Assembly: GCA_017406465.1 (NCBI GenBank)
Contig: JAFQYM010000017.1
Span: 62,001 to 126,000, forward strand
Source of the DNA: Kiritimatiellia bacterium
Lineage (GTDB): Bacteria; Verrucomicrobiota; Kiritimatiellia; RFP12; UBA1067
Length of the DNA: 64,000 nucleotides
Reading direction: 5' to 3'
Shown here: one piece after another, positions 43,740 to 52,516 of the stretch
Position numbering within the stretch: the first letter of the stretch is position 1
Layout of the letters: every line of letters starts with the position of its first letter
The notes under the pieces: model-generated
Database searches by the model: none
Told to the model about the DNA's origin: nothing
Seen by the model: the letters and a program-made list of their open reading frames with translations, nothing else
Translations under genes and position numbers: made by a program

Positions 43740-45300
43740 TTTCGAGCAGTTCTTCAGCATGTTTCCTTGTAACGCTCGTGAGCTTCTCGCCGCCGAGCAT
43801 ACGCGCGATTTCCGAAACACGGTCCTCGCCCTCAACTTCCGAAATCCAAGTGCGCGTCCTCCCTCCGGAGACGCCTTTCGCCACAACGAAATGCCTGTCG
43901 CCGCACACCGCGCTCTGCGGCAGGTGGGTAATCGCGATTACCTGGTGCGACGCGGCGACGCGGCGCATCTTCTCGCCAACCGCGCGGCCGACTTCGCCGC
44001 CGATGTTCGCGTCGATCTCGTCGAAGACAAGCGTCTCGGTCTCGTCGTGCGCGGCAAGCACGGTCTTGAGCGCCAGCATTATGCGCGCCGTCTCGCCCGA
44101 GCTCGCTATCGCCGCAAGCGGCCTCGCGCTCTCCCCGGGGTTCGGCTCGAACATGTAGACGACGGAGTCGCAGCCGTGAGCCGCAGGCGCGGACTCGCGG
44201 ATGTCGACGTCGAACTTCGCCTGCAGAAAGCCGAGGTCGCGCAGCTCCTTCGTCACGGCCTTCGCGAGCTTCGCGGCGGCAGTGCGGCGGCGGCGCGTGA
44301 CTTCTGCGCCCTCCGCCTTGACGGTCTTCTCGGCTTCCGCGAGGCGGGCTTTCAATTCGCCAAGCCGTTCGTCGCGGTGTTCGAGCGCATCGAGCTTCGC
44401 GCGCTTCTCTGCGAGCGCCGCCTCGGGGTCGCCGTACTTGCGGCGCATGCGGTTCACGACGGAGAGTCGGCGGTCGAGCTCGTCGAACGCCTCGGGATCG
44501 GCGTCGATGCGGCTCACCGCGTCGGCGACGTTGCGCGAAAGCTCGTTTATGCGGACGGAGATCTCCTCTGCCTCCGCCGCCCATTCGGACGCGGCAGGGA
44601 AATGCTTTGCGACTGACGCGAACACGGGGCCAAGCTTCGCAATCGCCGTCTCGGCGCCTTCGTCGCCGCCAAGCGCCTCGGTGATCGCGTTCGCGCCTTC
44701 AACGATTTCCGCAGCGTGCGCGGCGGCGGCGTGGCGCTCCGCGATGTCGTCGTCGTCGGAAGTGACGTTCGCCTCCTCAAGCTCGCCTACCTGAAACTTC
44801 AGGAGATCTATTTCATCCTCGACGGACGCGCCGCCTTCGAGGTCGGCAATCTCGCCCGCGATCTTGCGCCACTCATCGTATGCGGCGGAGTACTTGGCAA
44901 GCCCGACGCCGCCGAAGCGGTCGAGCGTCGTGCGCTGGAAGTCTTCTTCGAGTATGTTCTGGTTCGCGCGGGGGCCGTGTATGTCGACGAGACGGCGGCC
45001 AAGCTCCTTTAGCTCCGCGACGGCGACGCTCTCGTCGTTGACCCACGCACGCGAGCGGCCTTCGGCGGTGACGGTGCGGCGGACGACGGTGCCTCCGAAG
45101 TCGGCTTCGACCTCGGCTTCTTTCGCGCCGTCGCGCACTACCGAGCTGTCGGCGCGACCGCCGAGCACGAGTTCGAGCGCCCCGATCAGGACGGATTTTC
45201 CCGCGCCCGTCTCGCCGGTGACGACATTGAGCCCGGGTCCGAATGCGACTTCGACCTTCTCGACGACAGCAAGGTTAGAAACTGCAAGCTTGTTCAGCAT
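43714..45300 (-). CDS. recN: DNA repair protein RecN
   Basis: SMC-like ATPase for double-strand break repair, 528 residues. Walker A is VVTGETGAGKSVLIGALELV at the N terminus; a long coiled coil fills the middle; the signature and Walker B are ASSGETARIMLALKTVLA and TLVFDEIDANIGGEVG near the C terminus. The start is at 45300, near the tRNA gene. Confidence 0.93.
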   Translation of the reverse strand: MLNKLAVSNLAVVEKVEVAFGPGLNVVTGETGAGKSVLIGALELVLGGRADSSVVRDGAKEAEVEADFGGTVVRRTVTAEGRSRAWVNDESVAVAELKELGRRLVDIHGPRANQNILEEDFQRTTLDRFGGVGLAKYSAAYDEWRKIAGEIADLEGGASVEDEIDLLKFQVGELEEANVTSDDDDIAERHAAAAHAAEIVEGANAITEALGGDEGAETAIAKLGPVFASVAKHFPAASEWAAEAEEISVRINELSRNVADAVSRIDADPEAFDELDRRLSVVNRMRRKYGDPEAALAEKRAKLDALEHRDERLGELKARLAEAEKTVKAEGAEVTRRRRTAAAKLAKAVTKELRDLGFLQAKFDVDIRESAPAAHGCDSVVYMFEPNPGESARPLAAIASSGETARIMLALKTVLAAHDETETLVFDEIDANIGGEVGRAVGEKMRRVAASHQVIAITHLPQSAVCGDRHFVVAKGVSGGRTRTWISEVEGEDRVSEIARMLGGEKLTSVTRKHAEELLENGKKKDRK

Positions 45301-45346
45301 CTACGAAAAAGACAATGTCCCCAAAAATCGTTCCGCCATGGAAAGG

Positions 45347-45420
45347 TGGAGCGGGCGATGGGAATCGAACCCACGTAAGAAGCTTGGGAAGCTCCTATTC
45401 TGCCATTGAATTACGCCCGC
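45347..45420 (-). tRNA. tRNA-Gly(UCC)
   Basis: The minus strand reads GCGGGCGTAATTCAATGGCA, then an anticodon arm with loop TTCCCAA (anticodon TCC), then GGGTTCGATTCCC and CGCCCGC. The acceptor arms pair over seven bases. The CCA end is encoded (45349-45347). Confidence 0.93.
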
Positions 45421-45441
45421 GTCTAAACGTGGAATGCGCAC

Positions 45442-45450
45442 ATTATACCA
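45442..45450 (-). promoter_or_regulatory. Promoter of the tRNA-Gly gene
   Basis: TTTGGTATAAT on the minus strand, 21 nt before the tRNA 5' end. Because a tRNA needs no start codon, it independently supports TGGTATAAT as the vegetative promoter motif. Confidence 0.7.
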
Positions 45451-45513
45451 AATTTTTCCGCGTGTGGGTGAAGCAACTTGATTTCAGATTTTCAGCAATC
45501 ATGCGCGGCCATT

Positions 45514-45522
45514 TGGTAGAAT
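45514..45522 (+). promoter_or_regulatory. Extended -10 promoter of the plus-strand sigma factor
   Basis: TTTGGTAGAAT ends seven bases before the ATG at 45530; no Shine-Dalgarno, so leaderless. Confidence 0.55.
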
Positions 45523-45529
45523 ACGCGAC

Positions 45530-46102
45530 ATGGCGAACGCACCAGTAACGTCGATAACCCTGCTTAAGGGTCTCGCAAGCGGAACAGACAATGCCCGCTG
45601 GGCGGAGTTCTTCCGCATCTACGAGCAGCCGATGCGCTCGTTTCTCCAGTCGCGCTTCCCGTCGGTCGACGCAGACGACGCGATCCAGGAGACGATGGTC
45701 GCGCTCATGCGGCGCATGCCGAACTACCACTACACGCCCGACAGCAACGGACACTTCCACAACTACCTGACCGGCATACTAAAGCACAAGGCAGAAGACG
45801 CCCTGAGGCGCGAGGCGCGGGAAAACGGCAAGCGCGACCGGCTTAAGCGCGACACGGCAAGTCCGCCCCCTTCTGAGGACTGGAAACTCGCCGCGATGAA
45901 CGCGGCGCTCGAACAGCTGCTTTCCGACGAAACGGTAAACGCGCGCGCGCGCGAAGTTTTCCGCCACGTCGCGCTGATGCACGAGCCGCCCGCCGAAGTC
46001 GCCGCGGCGTTCGGGATATCGCGCGCCAACGTCGACCAGATAAAGCGACGCATGGTCCAGCGGCTCTCGAGTCTCGTCGCGGCGATGACCGAAGACGAAT
46101 AG
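45530..46102 (+). CDS. ECF-type sigma factor, plus strand
   Basis: 190 residues, one of the few plus-strand genes. Region 2: FFRIYEQPMRSFLQSRFPSV then DADDAIQETMVALMRR; region 4: PAEVAAAFGISRANVDQIKR. Clearly paralogous to the factor at 36273-36863 (both begin MAN-P-TS-TLL). No kinase is adjacent. It converges with carB, with a 27-nt gap between the stop codons. Confidence 0.85.
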   Translation: MANAPVTSITLLKGLASGTDNARWAEFFRIYEQPMRSFLQSRFPSVDADDAIQETMVALMRRMPNYHYTPDSNGHFHNYLTGILKHKAEDALRREARENGKRDRLKRDTASPPPSEDWKLAAMNAALEQLLSDETVNARAREVFRHVALMHEPPAEVAAAFGISRANVDQIKRRMVQRLSSLVAAMTEDE

Positions 46103-46129
46103 CCGCGCGATTGCGCCTTGCGGAAAGTG

Positions 46130-49100
46130 TCAGGACATCGCCGCGTCCGCTGACGCCCGCATGGGGCGAAGATATTCCTGCAGACTGTAGACTGCGTCTT
46201 CTACGCGGGTTTCCGCGAGCCCTGCAACGGCGGCGGCGAAACCAGCGAGCGTTGTAGTGACAGGAATCCCCGATGCAACGGCAGAAGAGCGCATCTTCAC
46301 GCTGTCTCCCGACGCTTCGCCATCAGACTCGGAAGTGTTTACGACCCACTGTATCTCGCCCTTGCGGATGAGATCTATTGCGTTAGGCCGCCCGCGGGAG
46401 ATGCGAAACACCGCCCGCGCCTCTATGCCGTGGTTCCAGAGATACGTCGAGGTGCCGAGCGTCGCGCAAATTCCGTAGCCAAGCTCCTTAAGTTTTGCAG
46501 CAAGTTCGGCGACATGGGGCTTGTCGTCGTCGCGTACCGAAAGGAAGACATTGCCGCTCTTCGGCAAGGGGCTGCCGCAAGCGACCTGGCTCTTGTAGTA
46601 TGCGCCGAAGCGATCGGGGTCGATCGCCATCACCTCGCCCGTCGACTTCATCTCGGGCGAAAGCGTGATCTTCGCGCCAGGGAACTTGACGTACGGGAAG
46701 ACTGCTTCCTTGACGCAGTAGTAATTCGGGGAATGGGGAATGGGGAACGGGGAATGGGAAACGGGGAGTTTCTCTCCGACCATCGCAAGCGCGCCGAGAT
46801 CGGCGAGCGGAATCCCCGTCGCCTTCGAGACGAACGGCACCGTACGCGACGCGCGAGGATTGACCTCGATCATCCAGATCTCCCCGTCCTTCACCGCGAG
46901 CTGGAGGTTCATGAGCCCGACGACATTGAGCCGCTTCGCGAATATCTCGGTGTAGCGCTTCACTTCGGCAAGCGTCTTGTCGGAGAGGTTCACCGGCGGC
47001 GTAATTGCCGCGGCGTCGCCCGAGTGGCAGCCCGCCGCCTCGATATGCTCGAGGATTGCGCCTATCATCGTCGTCTCGCCGTCCGACACAGCGTCAACAT
47101 CAAGCTCGATCGCATGTTCAAGGAACTTGTCGATGAGAATTGGCTTCCCTTCCGATGCGGCGACTGCCTCTGACACATAGGAATCGAGTTCCGACTCCCT
47201 GTAGACTATCGCCATGCCACGTCCACCGAGAACAAACGACGGACGCACGAGCACAGGATAGCCGATTTCCTTCGCGATGCGCCGCGCGTCCTCGATTGAA
47301 TGGGCGATTCCACTTGCCGGCTGCTTCATTCCAATTTCCGCGACAAGCGCACGGAAGAAGTCGCGGTCTTCGGCAAGCGCGATGTCCTTTGGCGAAGTGC
47401 CTACGATCTTCGCGCCAGCCTTTTCAAGCTTTTCCGCAAGATTGAGCGGCGTCTGCCCGCCGTACTGGACTATCACGCCGTCGCACTTCTCGCGGTCGTA
47501 GATCTCCATCACGTCCTCGAACGTGAGCGGCTCGAAGTAGAGCGTGTCGGAAGTGTCGTAGTCGGTCGAGACGGTCTCTGGGTTGGAGTTCACCATCACG
47601 ACTTCGTAGCCGCGCTTCCTAAGCGAGAACGCCGCGTGGCAGCAGCACCAGTCAAACTCGATGCCCTGCCCGATGCGGTTTGGCCCGCCGCCCAGGACCA
47701 TGATCTTCTTTTTGACAGGATTTACAGGATTCACAAGATTAGAAGAATTAGTTGGATTTGTTAATCCTGCAAATCTTGTTAATCCTGTCGAAAAACCGTA
47801 GTAGCTGTAGTAATACGGCGTCACGGCCTCAAATTCACCGGCGCAAGTATCGACCTCTCCGAACTCGGGTCTTATGCCAAGCGCGAGACGGCTGTTCCGC
47901 ACAGCAATCTCGTCGGAGCCAATCGCCGCGGCAATCTCCTTGTCGCTAAAGCCAAAGACCTTCGCCTGAAGAAGCAGCAAATACGCCTGCTCGTTTTGCA
48001 AGACAGGATTAACAGGATTTACAGGATTAGTATTTTCTTCCAATCCTGTTAATCTTGTAAATCCTGTCAAAACATCTTTCTGGCTCGCCAGAAACTTCCT
48101 GTATTCTTCGATTTCGTCGAGCTCGCGCTTGAACCACGGATCGTAGCTTGCCGCATCGTGGTACTTTAGCGGCGCTTCAAGCGAGCGGACTGCCTTCAAG
48201 TACGCCTGCTTGAAAGTCCTGCCGATTGCCATCACCTCGCCAACAGACTTCATCTGTGTGCCAAGCGCCTGGTTCGCGCCAGGGAACTTCTCGAACGCAA
48301 AGCGCGGGATCTTCACGACGACATAGTCAAGCGACGGCTCGAAGCATGCGAGCGTCTTGCCGGTGATGTCGTTCGTGATTTCGTCAAGCGTGAAGCCGAC
48401 TGCGAGAAGCGCGGCAATCTTTGCTATCGGGAAGCCCGTCGCCTTTGACGCGAGCGCCGAAGAACGAGAGACACGCGGGTTCATCTCGATGATTATGCGC
48501 CGCCCGTCCTTCGGGTTTACCGCCCACTGCACGTTCGAGCCACCAGTCTCAATGCCGATCTTCTCAAGGACCTTGATGGAATCGTCACGCATCTCCTGAT
48601 ACTCGCGGTCGGTGAGCGTCAAGATTGGCGCGACGGTGATGGAGTCGCCGGTATGGACGCCCATCGGATCCATGTTCTCGATGGAGCAGACAATGACGGC
48701 GTTCCCCGCCTTGTCGCGCATTACCTCCATCTCGTATTCCTTCCAGCCGATCAGCGACTCCTCTACGAGAACCTCGTGGTTGAGCGACGCTTCGAGACCG
48801 CCAGAGACAATCCGCGCAAACTCCTCCGCATCGTGCGCGATGCCGCCGCCGGTGCCGCCGAGCGTGAAGCCAGGGCGCACGATAAGCGGCCACGAGCCGA
48901 TGGTGCGTGCAATCGCCTCTGCCTCGGCAAGCGAGTGGGCGCTGCCGGAACGCGGGAGATCGAGACCGATATCGCGCATCGCCTCCTTGAAAAGATTGCG
49001 GTCTTCTGCGCGTTCGATCGCCTCTGCCTTCGCGCCGATAAGTTCCACGCGGTAGCGCTTCAAGACGCCTCTCTTGTCGAGCTCCATCGCAAGGTTGAGC

Positions 49101-49381
49101 GCCGTCTGTCCGCCAAGCGTCGGCAGGATCGCGTCGGGTCGTTCGCGGCGTATGACTTCGTGCAGGTAGTCGGCCGTCAGCGGCTCGACATACGTCCTGT
49201 CGGCACGGTCGGGGTCGGTCATCACCGTCGCGGGGTTGGAATTGACGAGCACGACTTCGTAGCCGAGCGATTTAAGCGCCTTCACGGCCTGCACGCCGGA
49301 ATAGTCGAACTCGCAGCCCTGGCCGATGACGATTGGCCCGGAGCCAATGATCAGTATCTTCCTCAAATCCGTGCGTTTCAT
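46130..49381 (-). CDS. carB: Carbamoyl phosphate synthase large subunit with three repeat insertions
   Basis: 1083 residues with both ATP-grasp halves ([20 protein letters not shown] ... and [20 protein letters not shown] ...) and a C-terminal MGS-like regulatory domain ([17 protein letters not shown] ... WVVNTSES). It makes carbamoyl phosphate for pyrimidine and arginine synthesis together with CarA. In-frame repeat insertions: about residues 439-460, 532-557 and 872-885, coding peptides such as [18 protein letters not shown] and [14 protein letters not shown]. All three are in loops between domains or at domain edges. It overlaps pyrG by 4 nt. Confidence 0.95.
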   Translation of the reverse strand: MKRTDLRKILIIGSGPIVIGQGCEFDYSGVQAVKALKSLGYEVVLVNSNPATVMTDPDRADRTYVEPLTADYLHEVIRRERPDAILPTLGGQTALNLAMELDKRGVLKRYRVELIGAKAEAIERAEDRNLFKEAMRDIGLDLPRSGSAHSLAEAEAIARTIGSWPLIVRPGFTLGGTGGGIAHDAEEFARIVSGGLEASLNHEVLVEESLIGWKEYEMEVMRDKAGNAVIVCSIENMDPMGVHTGDSITVAPILTLTDREYQEMRDDSIKVLEKIGIETGGSNVQWAVNPKDGRRIIIEMNPRVSRSSALASKATGFPIAKIAALLAVGFTLDEITNDITGKTLACFEPSLDYVVVKIPRFAFEKFPGANQALGTQMKSVGEVMAIGRTFKQAYLKAVRSLEAPLKYHDAASYDPWFKRELDEIEEYRKFLASQKDVLTGFTRLTGLEENTNPVNPVNPVLQNEQAYLLLLQAKVFGFSDKEIAAAIGSDEIAVRNSRLALGIRPEFGEVDTCAGEFEAVTPYYYSYYGFSTGLTRFAGLTNPTNSSNLVNPVNPVKKKIMVLGGGPNRIGQGIEFDWCCCHAAFSLRKRGYEVVMVNSNPETVSTDYDTSDTLYFEPLTFEDVMEIYDREKCDGVIVQYGGQTPLNLAEKLEKAGAKIVGTSPKDIALAEDRDFFRALVAEIGMKQPASGIAHSIEDARRIAKEIGYPVLVRPSFVLGGRGMAIVYRESELDSYVSEAVAASEGKPILIDKFLEHAIELDVDAVSDGETTMIGAILEHIEAAGCHSGDAAAITPPVNLSDKTLAEVKRYTEIFAKRLNVVGLMNLQLAVKDGEIWMIEVNPRASRTVPFVSKATGIPLADLGALAMVGEKLPVSHSPFPIPHSPNYYCVKEAVFPYVKFPGAKITLSPEMKSTGEVMAIDPDRFGAYYKSQVACGSPLPKSGNVFLSVRDDDKPHVAELAAKLKELGYGICATLGTSTYLWNHGIEARAVFRISRGRPNAIDLIRKGEIQWVVNTSESDGEASGDSVKMRSSAVASGIPVTTTLAGFAAAVAGLAETRVEDAVYSLQEYLRPMRASADAAMS
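46728..46768 (-). repeat. In-frame repeat in carB, GGGGAAT units
   Basis: Heptamer units GGGGAAT/GGGGAAC in tandem on the plus strand, read on the minus strand as a Pro/His/Ser-rich peptide ([14 protein letters not shown]). This unit recalls CCCCATT-type heptamer repeats of cyanobacteria. Confidence 0.8.
47714..47789 (-). repeat. In-frame inverted repeat in carB (family 2, ACAGGATTA units), second domain junction
   Basis: Left arm GACAGGATTTACAGGATTCA, right arm ending TTAATCCTGTC; 9-nt units. Coded peptide has [11 protein letters not shown] on one arm and LVNPVNPV on the other. Confidence 0.85.
48002..48068 (-). repeat. In-frame inverted repeat in carB (family 2)
   Basis: 27-nt arms (48002-48028 and 48042-48068) match as inverted repeat at 24 of 27 positions around a 13-nt loop. 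Coded peptide [10 protein letters not shown] ... NPVNPVNPV. Confidence 0.9.
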
Positions 49382-51117
49382 TTCTTCTTGCCTTTCAGAG
49401 CGGCTTTGACAAGGCCGTTAAACAGCGGGTGCGGGATTGTGGGGCGCGACTTGAACTCGGGGTGGAACTGCGAGGCGATGAAGTAGGGGTGGCCCGGCAG
49501 CTCCACTATCTCGACAAGTTTTCCATCAGGCGAAAGCCCGCTAGCGACAAGCCCTGCCGCCTCTATCGCCTTCTGCGCCTTGGTATTGTTTGCGAACTCG
49601 TAGCGGTGGCGATGTCGTTCGGAAATAACAGGCGCTTCTTTGTTTTTAACGCAGAGACGCAGAGACGCAGAGTCTGTTTTGAGTTCTTTGTGGCTATATA
49701 ACTTATCTGCAAGTGAGTCTTTCTTGAGGACGCACGGATAGGCGCCGAGGCGCATCGTGCCGCCCTTCTGCGTGACGCCGCGCTGCTCTTCCATCAAGTC
49801 GATCACGGGATGCGTGGTGTTCTCGTCGAACTCCGTCGAGTTGGCGTCTTTCCAGCCGAGGACATCGCGCGCGTATTCAATCACGGTGCACTGCATGCCG
49901 AGGCAGATGCCGAGGAACGGGATCTTCTTCTCGCGCGCGTACTTGATCGCGGCGATCTTGCCCTCGACGCCCCTTGATCCAAAACCCCCTGGCACCAAAA
50001 TGCCGTCAATGTCTTTTAGTTTCTTGCCGCAAAGATCGCAAAGGTCGCAAAGATCTTTTTTCTTTGCGTTCTCTGCGTTCTTTGCGGCTAGAAGTTCTTC
50101 GGCTTCAATTGGGATGACTTCGACTTTGCAGTCGTTCGCCATGCCGGCGTGCTGCAGCGCCTCGTGGACCGACTTGTACGCGTCGCGTATCGAGATGTAC
50201 TTCCCGACAAGGGCGATACGGCAGCGCTTCTTCGGCTGCGTCGCCTTGCGGACGAGCGTGTCCCACACCGTGTGCTTGATCGGCCAGAGATCAAGCCGAA
50301 CCTGTCTCAAGACCTGCTCGTCGAGACCCTGCTCGCGCAGTTCGCGCGGCACGGCATAGACAGAGTCAGCGACGTCCTTTTCCTCTATCACGCACTCGCG
50401 CTTCACGTTGCAGAACATGGCGAGCTTCTTGAGGTGCTCCTCGGGAATCGTCATTTCGGTGCGGCAGACAAGGATGTCAGGGATGATGCCGATGTTGCGC
50501 AGCATACCGACGGAGTGCTGCGACGGCTTTGTCTTGAGCTCGCCCGCCGCCTTGAGATAGGGAACGAGCGTCAGGTGCACGAAGCAAGTGTTCTCATTTC
50601 CCTCTTCGAAGCGGAACTGGCGCGCGGCCTCGAGGAACGGCAGCGACTCGATGTCGCCCGAGACGCCGCCTATTTCGCAAAGGACGATGTCCGGCGCGGG
50701 CTCGTCGCCATGCGCTTCGCCGGCACTCCTGATCGCCGTCTTGATTTCGTCGGTGATGTGCGGCACGACCTGCACCGTCCCGCCGAGGTAGCCGCCTGCG
50801 CGTTCGCGCGCGAGGACGGCAGAGTAGATGCGGCCGGAGGTGTAGTTCGACGCCTTGGAGCAGGTAACACCCGCGAAGCGCTCGTAGTGACCGAGGTCGA
50901 GGTCTGTCTCCGCGCCGTCGTCAGTCACGAACACTTCGCCATGCTGGTAGGGCGACATAGTGCCGGGGTCGACGTTGAGATACGGGTCGAGCTTCTGCAT
51001 GAAGACTCTGTAGCCGCGGCTCTTCAAAAGAAGCGCAAGCGACGCGCTTGTGACGCCCTTTCCAAGCGAGCTAACCACGCCGCCGGTGATGAATACGTAT
51101 TTGACTTGCGGTTTCAT
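49378..51117 (-). CDS. pyrG: CTP synthase with two repeat insertions
   Basis: 579 residues. Synthetase domain: [40 protein letters not shown]; glutaminase domain: [10 protein letters not shown] with the Cys nucleophile, then [10 protein letters not shown] with the His-Glu pair. It aminates UTP to CTP using glutamine. In-frame insertions: about residues 344-365 ([20 protein letters not shown], at the linker before the glutaminase domain) and 475-491 ([16 protein letters not shown]). Typical CTP synthases have about 535-550 residues, so the excess matches the insertions. Confidence 0.95.
   Translation of the reverse strand: MKPQVKYVFITGGVVSSLGKGVTSASLALLLKSRGYRVFMQKLDPYLNVDPGTMSPYQHGEVFVTDDGAETDLDLGHYERFAGVTCSKASNYTSGRIYSAVLARERAGGYLGGTVQVVPHITDEIKTAIRSAGEAHGDEPAPDIVLCEIGGVSGDIESLPFLEAARQFRFEEGNENTCFVHLTLVPYLKAAGELKTKPSQHSVGMLRNIGIIPDILVCRTEMTIPEEHLKKLAMFCNVKRECVIEEKDVADSVYAVPRELREQGLDEQVLRQVRLDLWPIKHTVWDTLVRKATQPKKRCRIALVGKYISIRDAYKSVHEALQHAGMANDCKVEVIPIEAEELLAAKNAENAKKKDLCDLCDLCGKKLKDIDGILVPGGFGSRGVEGKIAAIKYAREKKIPFLGICLGMQCTVIEYARDVLGWKDANSTEFDENTTHPVIDLMEEQRGVTQKGGTMRLGAYPCVLKKDSLADKLYSHKELKTDSASLRLCVKNKEAPVISERHRHRYEFANNTKAQKAIEAAGLVASGLSPDGKLVEIVELPGHPYFIASQFHPEFKSRPTIPHPLFNGLVKAALKGKKK
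49648..49696 (-). repeat. In-frame repeat in pyrG (CGCAGAGA units)
   Basis: AACGCAGAGACGCAGAGACG then CAGAG on the plus strand, followed by GAGTTCTTTGTGGCTA; 8-nt units. The segment TTCTTTGTGGCT recurs in the purF-carA gap (near 52460) and, reversed, near 56905. Confidence 0.75.
50026..50088 (-). repeat. In-frame inverted repeat in pyrG (family 3, CGCAAAGAT units)
   Basis: Left arm GCCGCAAAGATCGCAAAGGT and onwards; right arm ending TTCTTTGCGGC (50088). 9-nt units. Coded peptide KNAENAKK ... [10 protein letters not shown]. Confidence 0.85.
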
Positions 51118-51132
51118 GTTTTGTCGGTTTTA

Positions 51133-51199
51133 GCCGTGTAGAACATGTAGAAACGTGTAGAAAGTGGCATTCTGCATGTTCTACACGTTCTGCACGGTT
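51133..51199. repeat. Family-1 inverted repeat between pyrG and carA
   Basis: Left arm GCCGTGTAGAACATGTAGAA, right arm ending TTCTGCACGGTT. The right arm supplies the last codons and the TAG stop of carA (protein end TVQNV). Confidence 0.85.
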
Positions 51200-52401
51200 A
51201 ATAACATTTCCCTGAATTGGTTGAAGAGGTAGCTTGAGTCGTGCGGTCCGGGGCAGGACTCTGGGTGGTACTGCACAGAGAACGCGGGAAGCGTCTTGTG
51301 CCTTACACCCTCGATAGAGTTGTCGTTGAGGTTTATGTGCGTGACTTCAAGGCAATCCGGAACCGTCTCTGGCAAAACGGCGAAGTTGTGGTTCTGGCTC
51401 GTTATCTCCACATGGCCCGTCGCAAGGTTCTTCACCGGGTGGTTGCAACCATGATGGCCGAACTTTAGCCTCCCCGTCTTCGCGCCACAGGCAAGCGAAA
51501 GAAGCTGATGCCCCAAACAAATTCCCATAATGGGGAGTGGGTGAGTAGGTGAGTTGTGAGTGGGTGAGTTCTCCACTCCATCACTCCTACACTCCCCCAC
51601 TCCTCCACTCCTACACTCCGAACTCAACAACTTTCGTATGTTCTCGATTGCGTATGTCACCGCAGCGGGGTCGGCTGGGCCGTTTGAGAGAAACACTCCG
51701 TCGGGATTCATCTTGAGAACTTCTTCGGCAGGCGTCTTCGCGGGAACGACCGTGACTCTCGCCCACGACGCAAGCGAGCGAAGGATGTTCGTCTTCACGC
51801 CGAAGTCGTAGCAAACTATGTGGGGAATCGCTTGATTGTTTGATTGCTTGATTGCTTGATTAAACTCATACGCCTCCGCGCACGTCACCTTTGCCGCGTA
51901 ATCCTGGCCGTCGAGGCCTTCCCATTCGCGTGCCTTGGCGACGGCATCTTCCTCGCGCATGTCGCCATCTTCGACGTGCAAGTATGCCTTCTCGTTCCCG
52001 TGCTCGCGGAGATGGATTGTAAGAGTGCGCGTATCGACGCCGTAAATGCCAGGTACGCCGCTCTCCTTCAGGTAGCCGTCCAGACTCTTTTCGCTGCGCC
52101 AATTGCTGGGTTCGGTCAGATCACCGATGACGAGCCCGGACAGAAAAAGCCCCCGGGACTCGATGTCCTCGGGGTTTATTCCGTAGTCGCCGACTTCTGC
52201 TGTCGTGAGGGTGACGAACTGCCCGGCGTAGGAGGGGTCGGTAAGTATCTCCTGGTAGCCCGACATCCCTGTGTTGAAGACGACTTCTCCGAGCGCGTCC
52301 TTCTTTGCGCCGAACGCGACGCCGTGAAAGACGGTTCCGTCGTCCAGCGCGAGATACGCCTTGCGTTCGCGTTCCGCTTTCCACTTTTCACTATAGTTCA
52401 T
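51181..52401 (-). CDS. carA: Carbamoyl phosphate synthase small subunit with two repeat insertions
   Basis: 406 residues from the ATG at 52401 (AAGGAAAG Shine-Dalgarno); the open frame above is repeat sequence. N-terminal domain AYLALDDGTVFHGVAFG; class I glutaminase with Cys in IMGICLGHQLLSLACG and His-Glu in QYHPESCPGP. It supplies ammonia to CarB. In-frame insertions: about residues 181-191 (NQAIKQSNNQAI) and 262-290 (SECRSGGVGECRSDGVEN). The C-terminal TVQNV and stop codon come from a family-1 repeat. Confidence 0.93.
   Translation of the reverse strand: MNYSEKWKAERERKAYLALDDGTVFHGVAFGAKKDALGEVVFNTGMSGYQEILTDPSYAGQFVTLTTAEVGDYGINPEDIESRGLFLSGLVIGDLTEPSNWRSEKSLDGYLKESGVPGIYGVDTRTLTIHLREHGNEKAYLHVEDGDMREEDAVAKAREWEGLDGQDYAAKVTCAEAYEFNQAIKQSNNQAIPHIVCYDFGVKTNILRSLASWARVTVVPAKTPAEEVLKMNPDGVFLSNGPADPAAVTYAIENIRKLLSSECRSGGVGECRSDGVENSPTHNSPTHPLPIMGICLGHQLLSLACGAKTGRLKFGHHGCNHPVKNLATGHVEITSQNHNFAVLPETVPDCLEVTHINLNDNSIEGVRHKTLPAFSVQYHPESCPGPHDSSYLFNQFREMLLTVQNV
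51534..51619 (-). repeat. In-frame repeat in carA (GGGTGAGT / CACTCCTC units)
   Basis: Left part: GTGGGTGAG-type units (51534-51568); right part: CTCCACTCC-type units (51571-51619). Roughly inverted arms. Coded peptide SSECRSGGVGECRSDGVENS. Confidence 0.8.
51831..51862 (-). repeat. In-frame repeat in carA (TTGATTGC units)
   Basis: CTTGATTGTTTGATTGCTTG and two more units on the plus strand, 7-8-nt period; coded peptide NQAIKQSNNQAI, single arm. Confidence 0.8.
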
Positions 52402-52419
52402 AAACTTCTTTCCTTTCCC

Positions 52420-52516
52420 TGACTCCAACTCTGAACTCCTACTCCTCCTGCTTCTCCTGTTCTTTGTGGCTAAAAACTCCCCGCCGCTCTCCAACTCCAA
52501 CTCTGAACTCCAACTC
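52420..52516. repeat. Repeat-filled purF-carA gap
   Basis: Units of ACTCCAACTCTGAACTCC type occur at both ends, with a CTCCTGCTTCTCCTGTTCTT stretch in the middle. The gap contains no other feature. Confidence 0.7.

Noticed and set aside
47714..47789. Insertion sequence or intein as explanation of the carB insert
   Set aside because: Inserts are only 14-30 residues, lack transposase or splicing motifs, and recur as simple oligonucleotide units.
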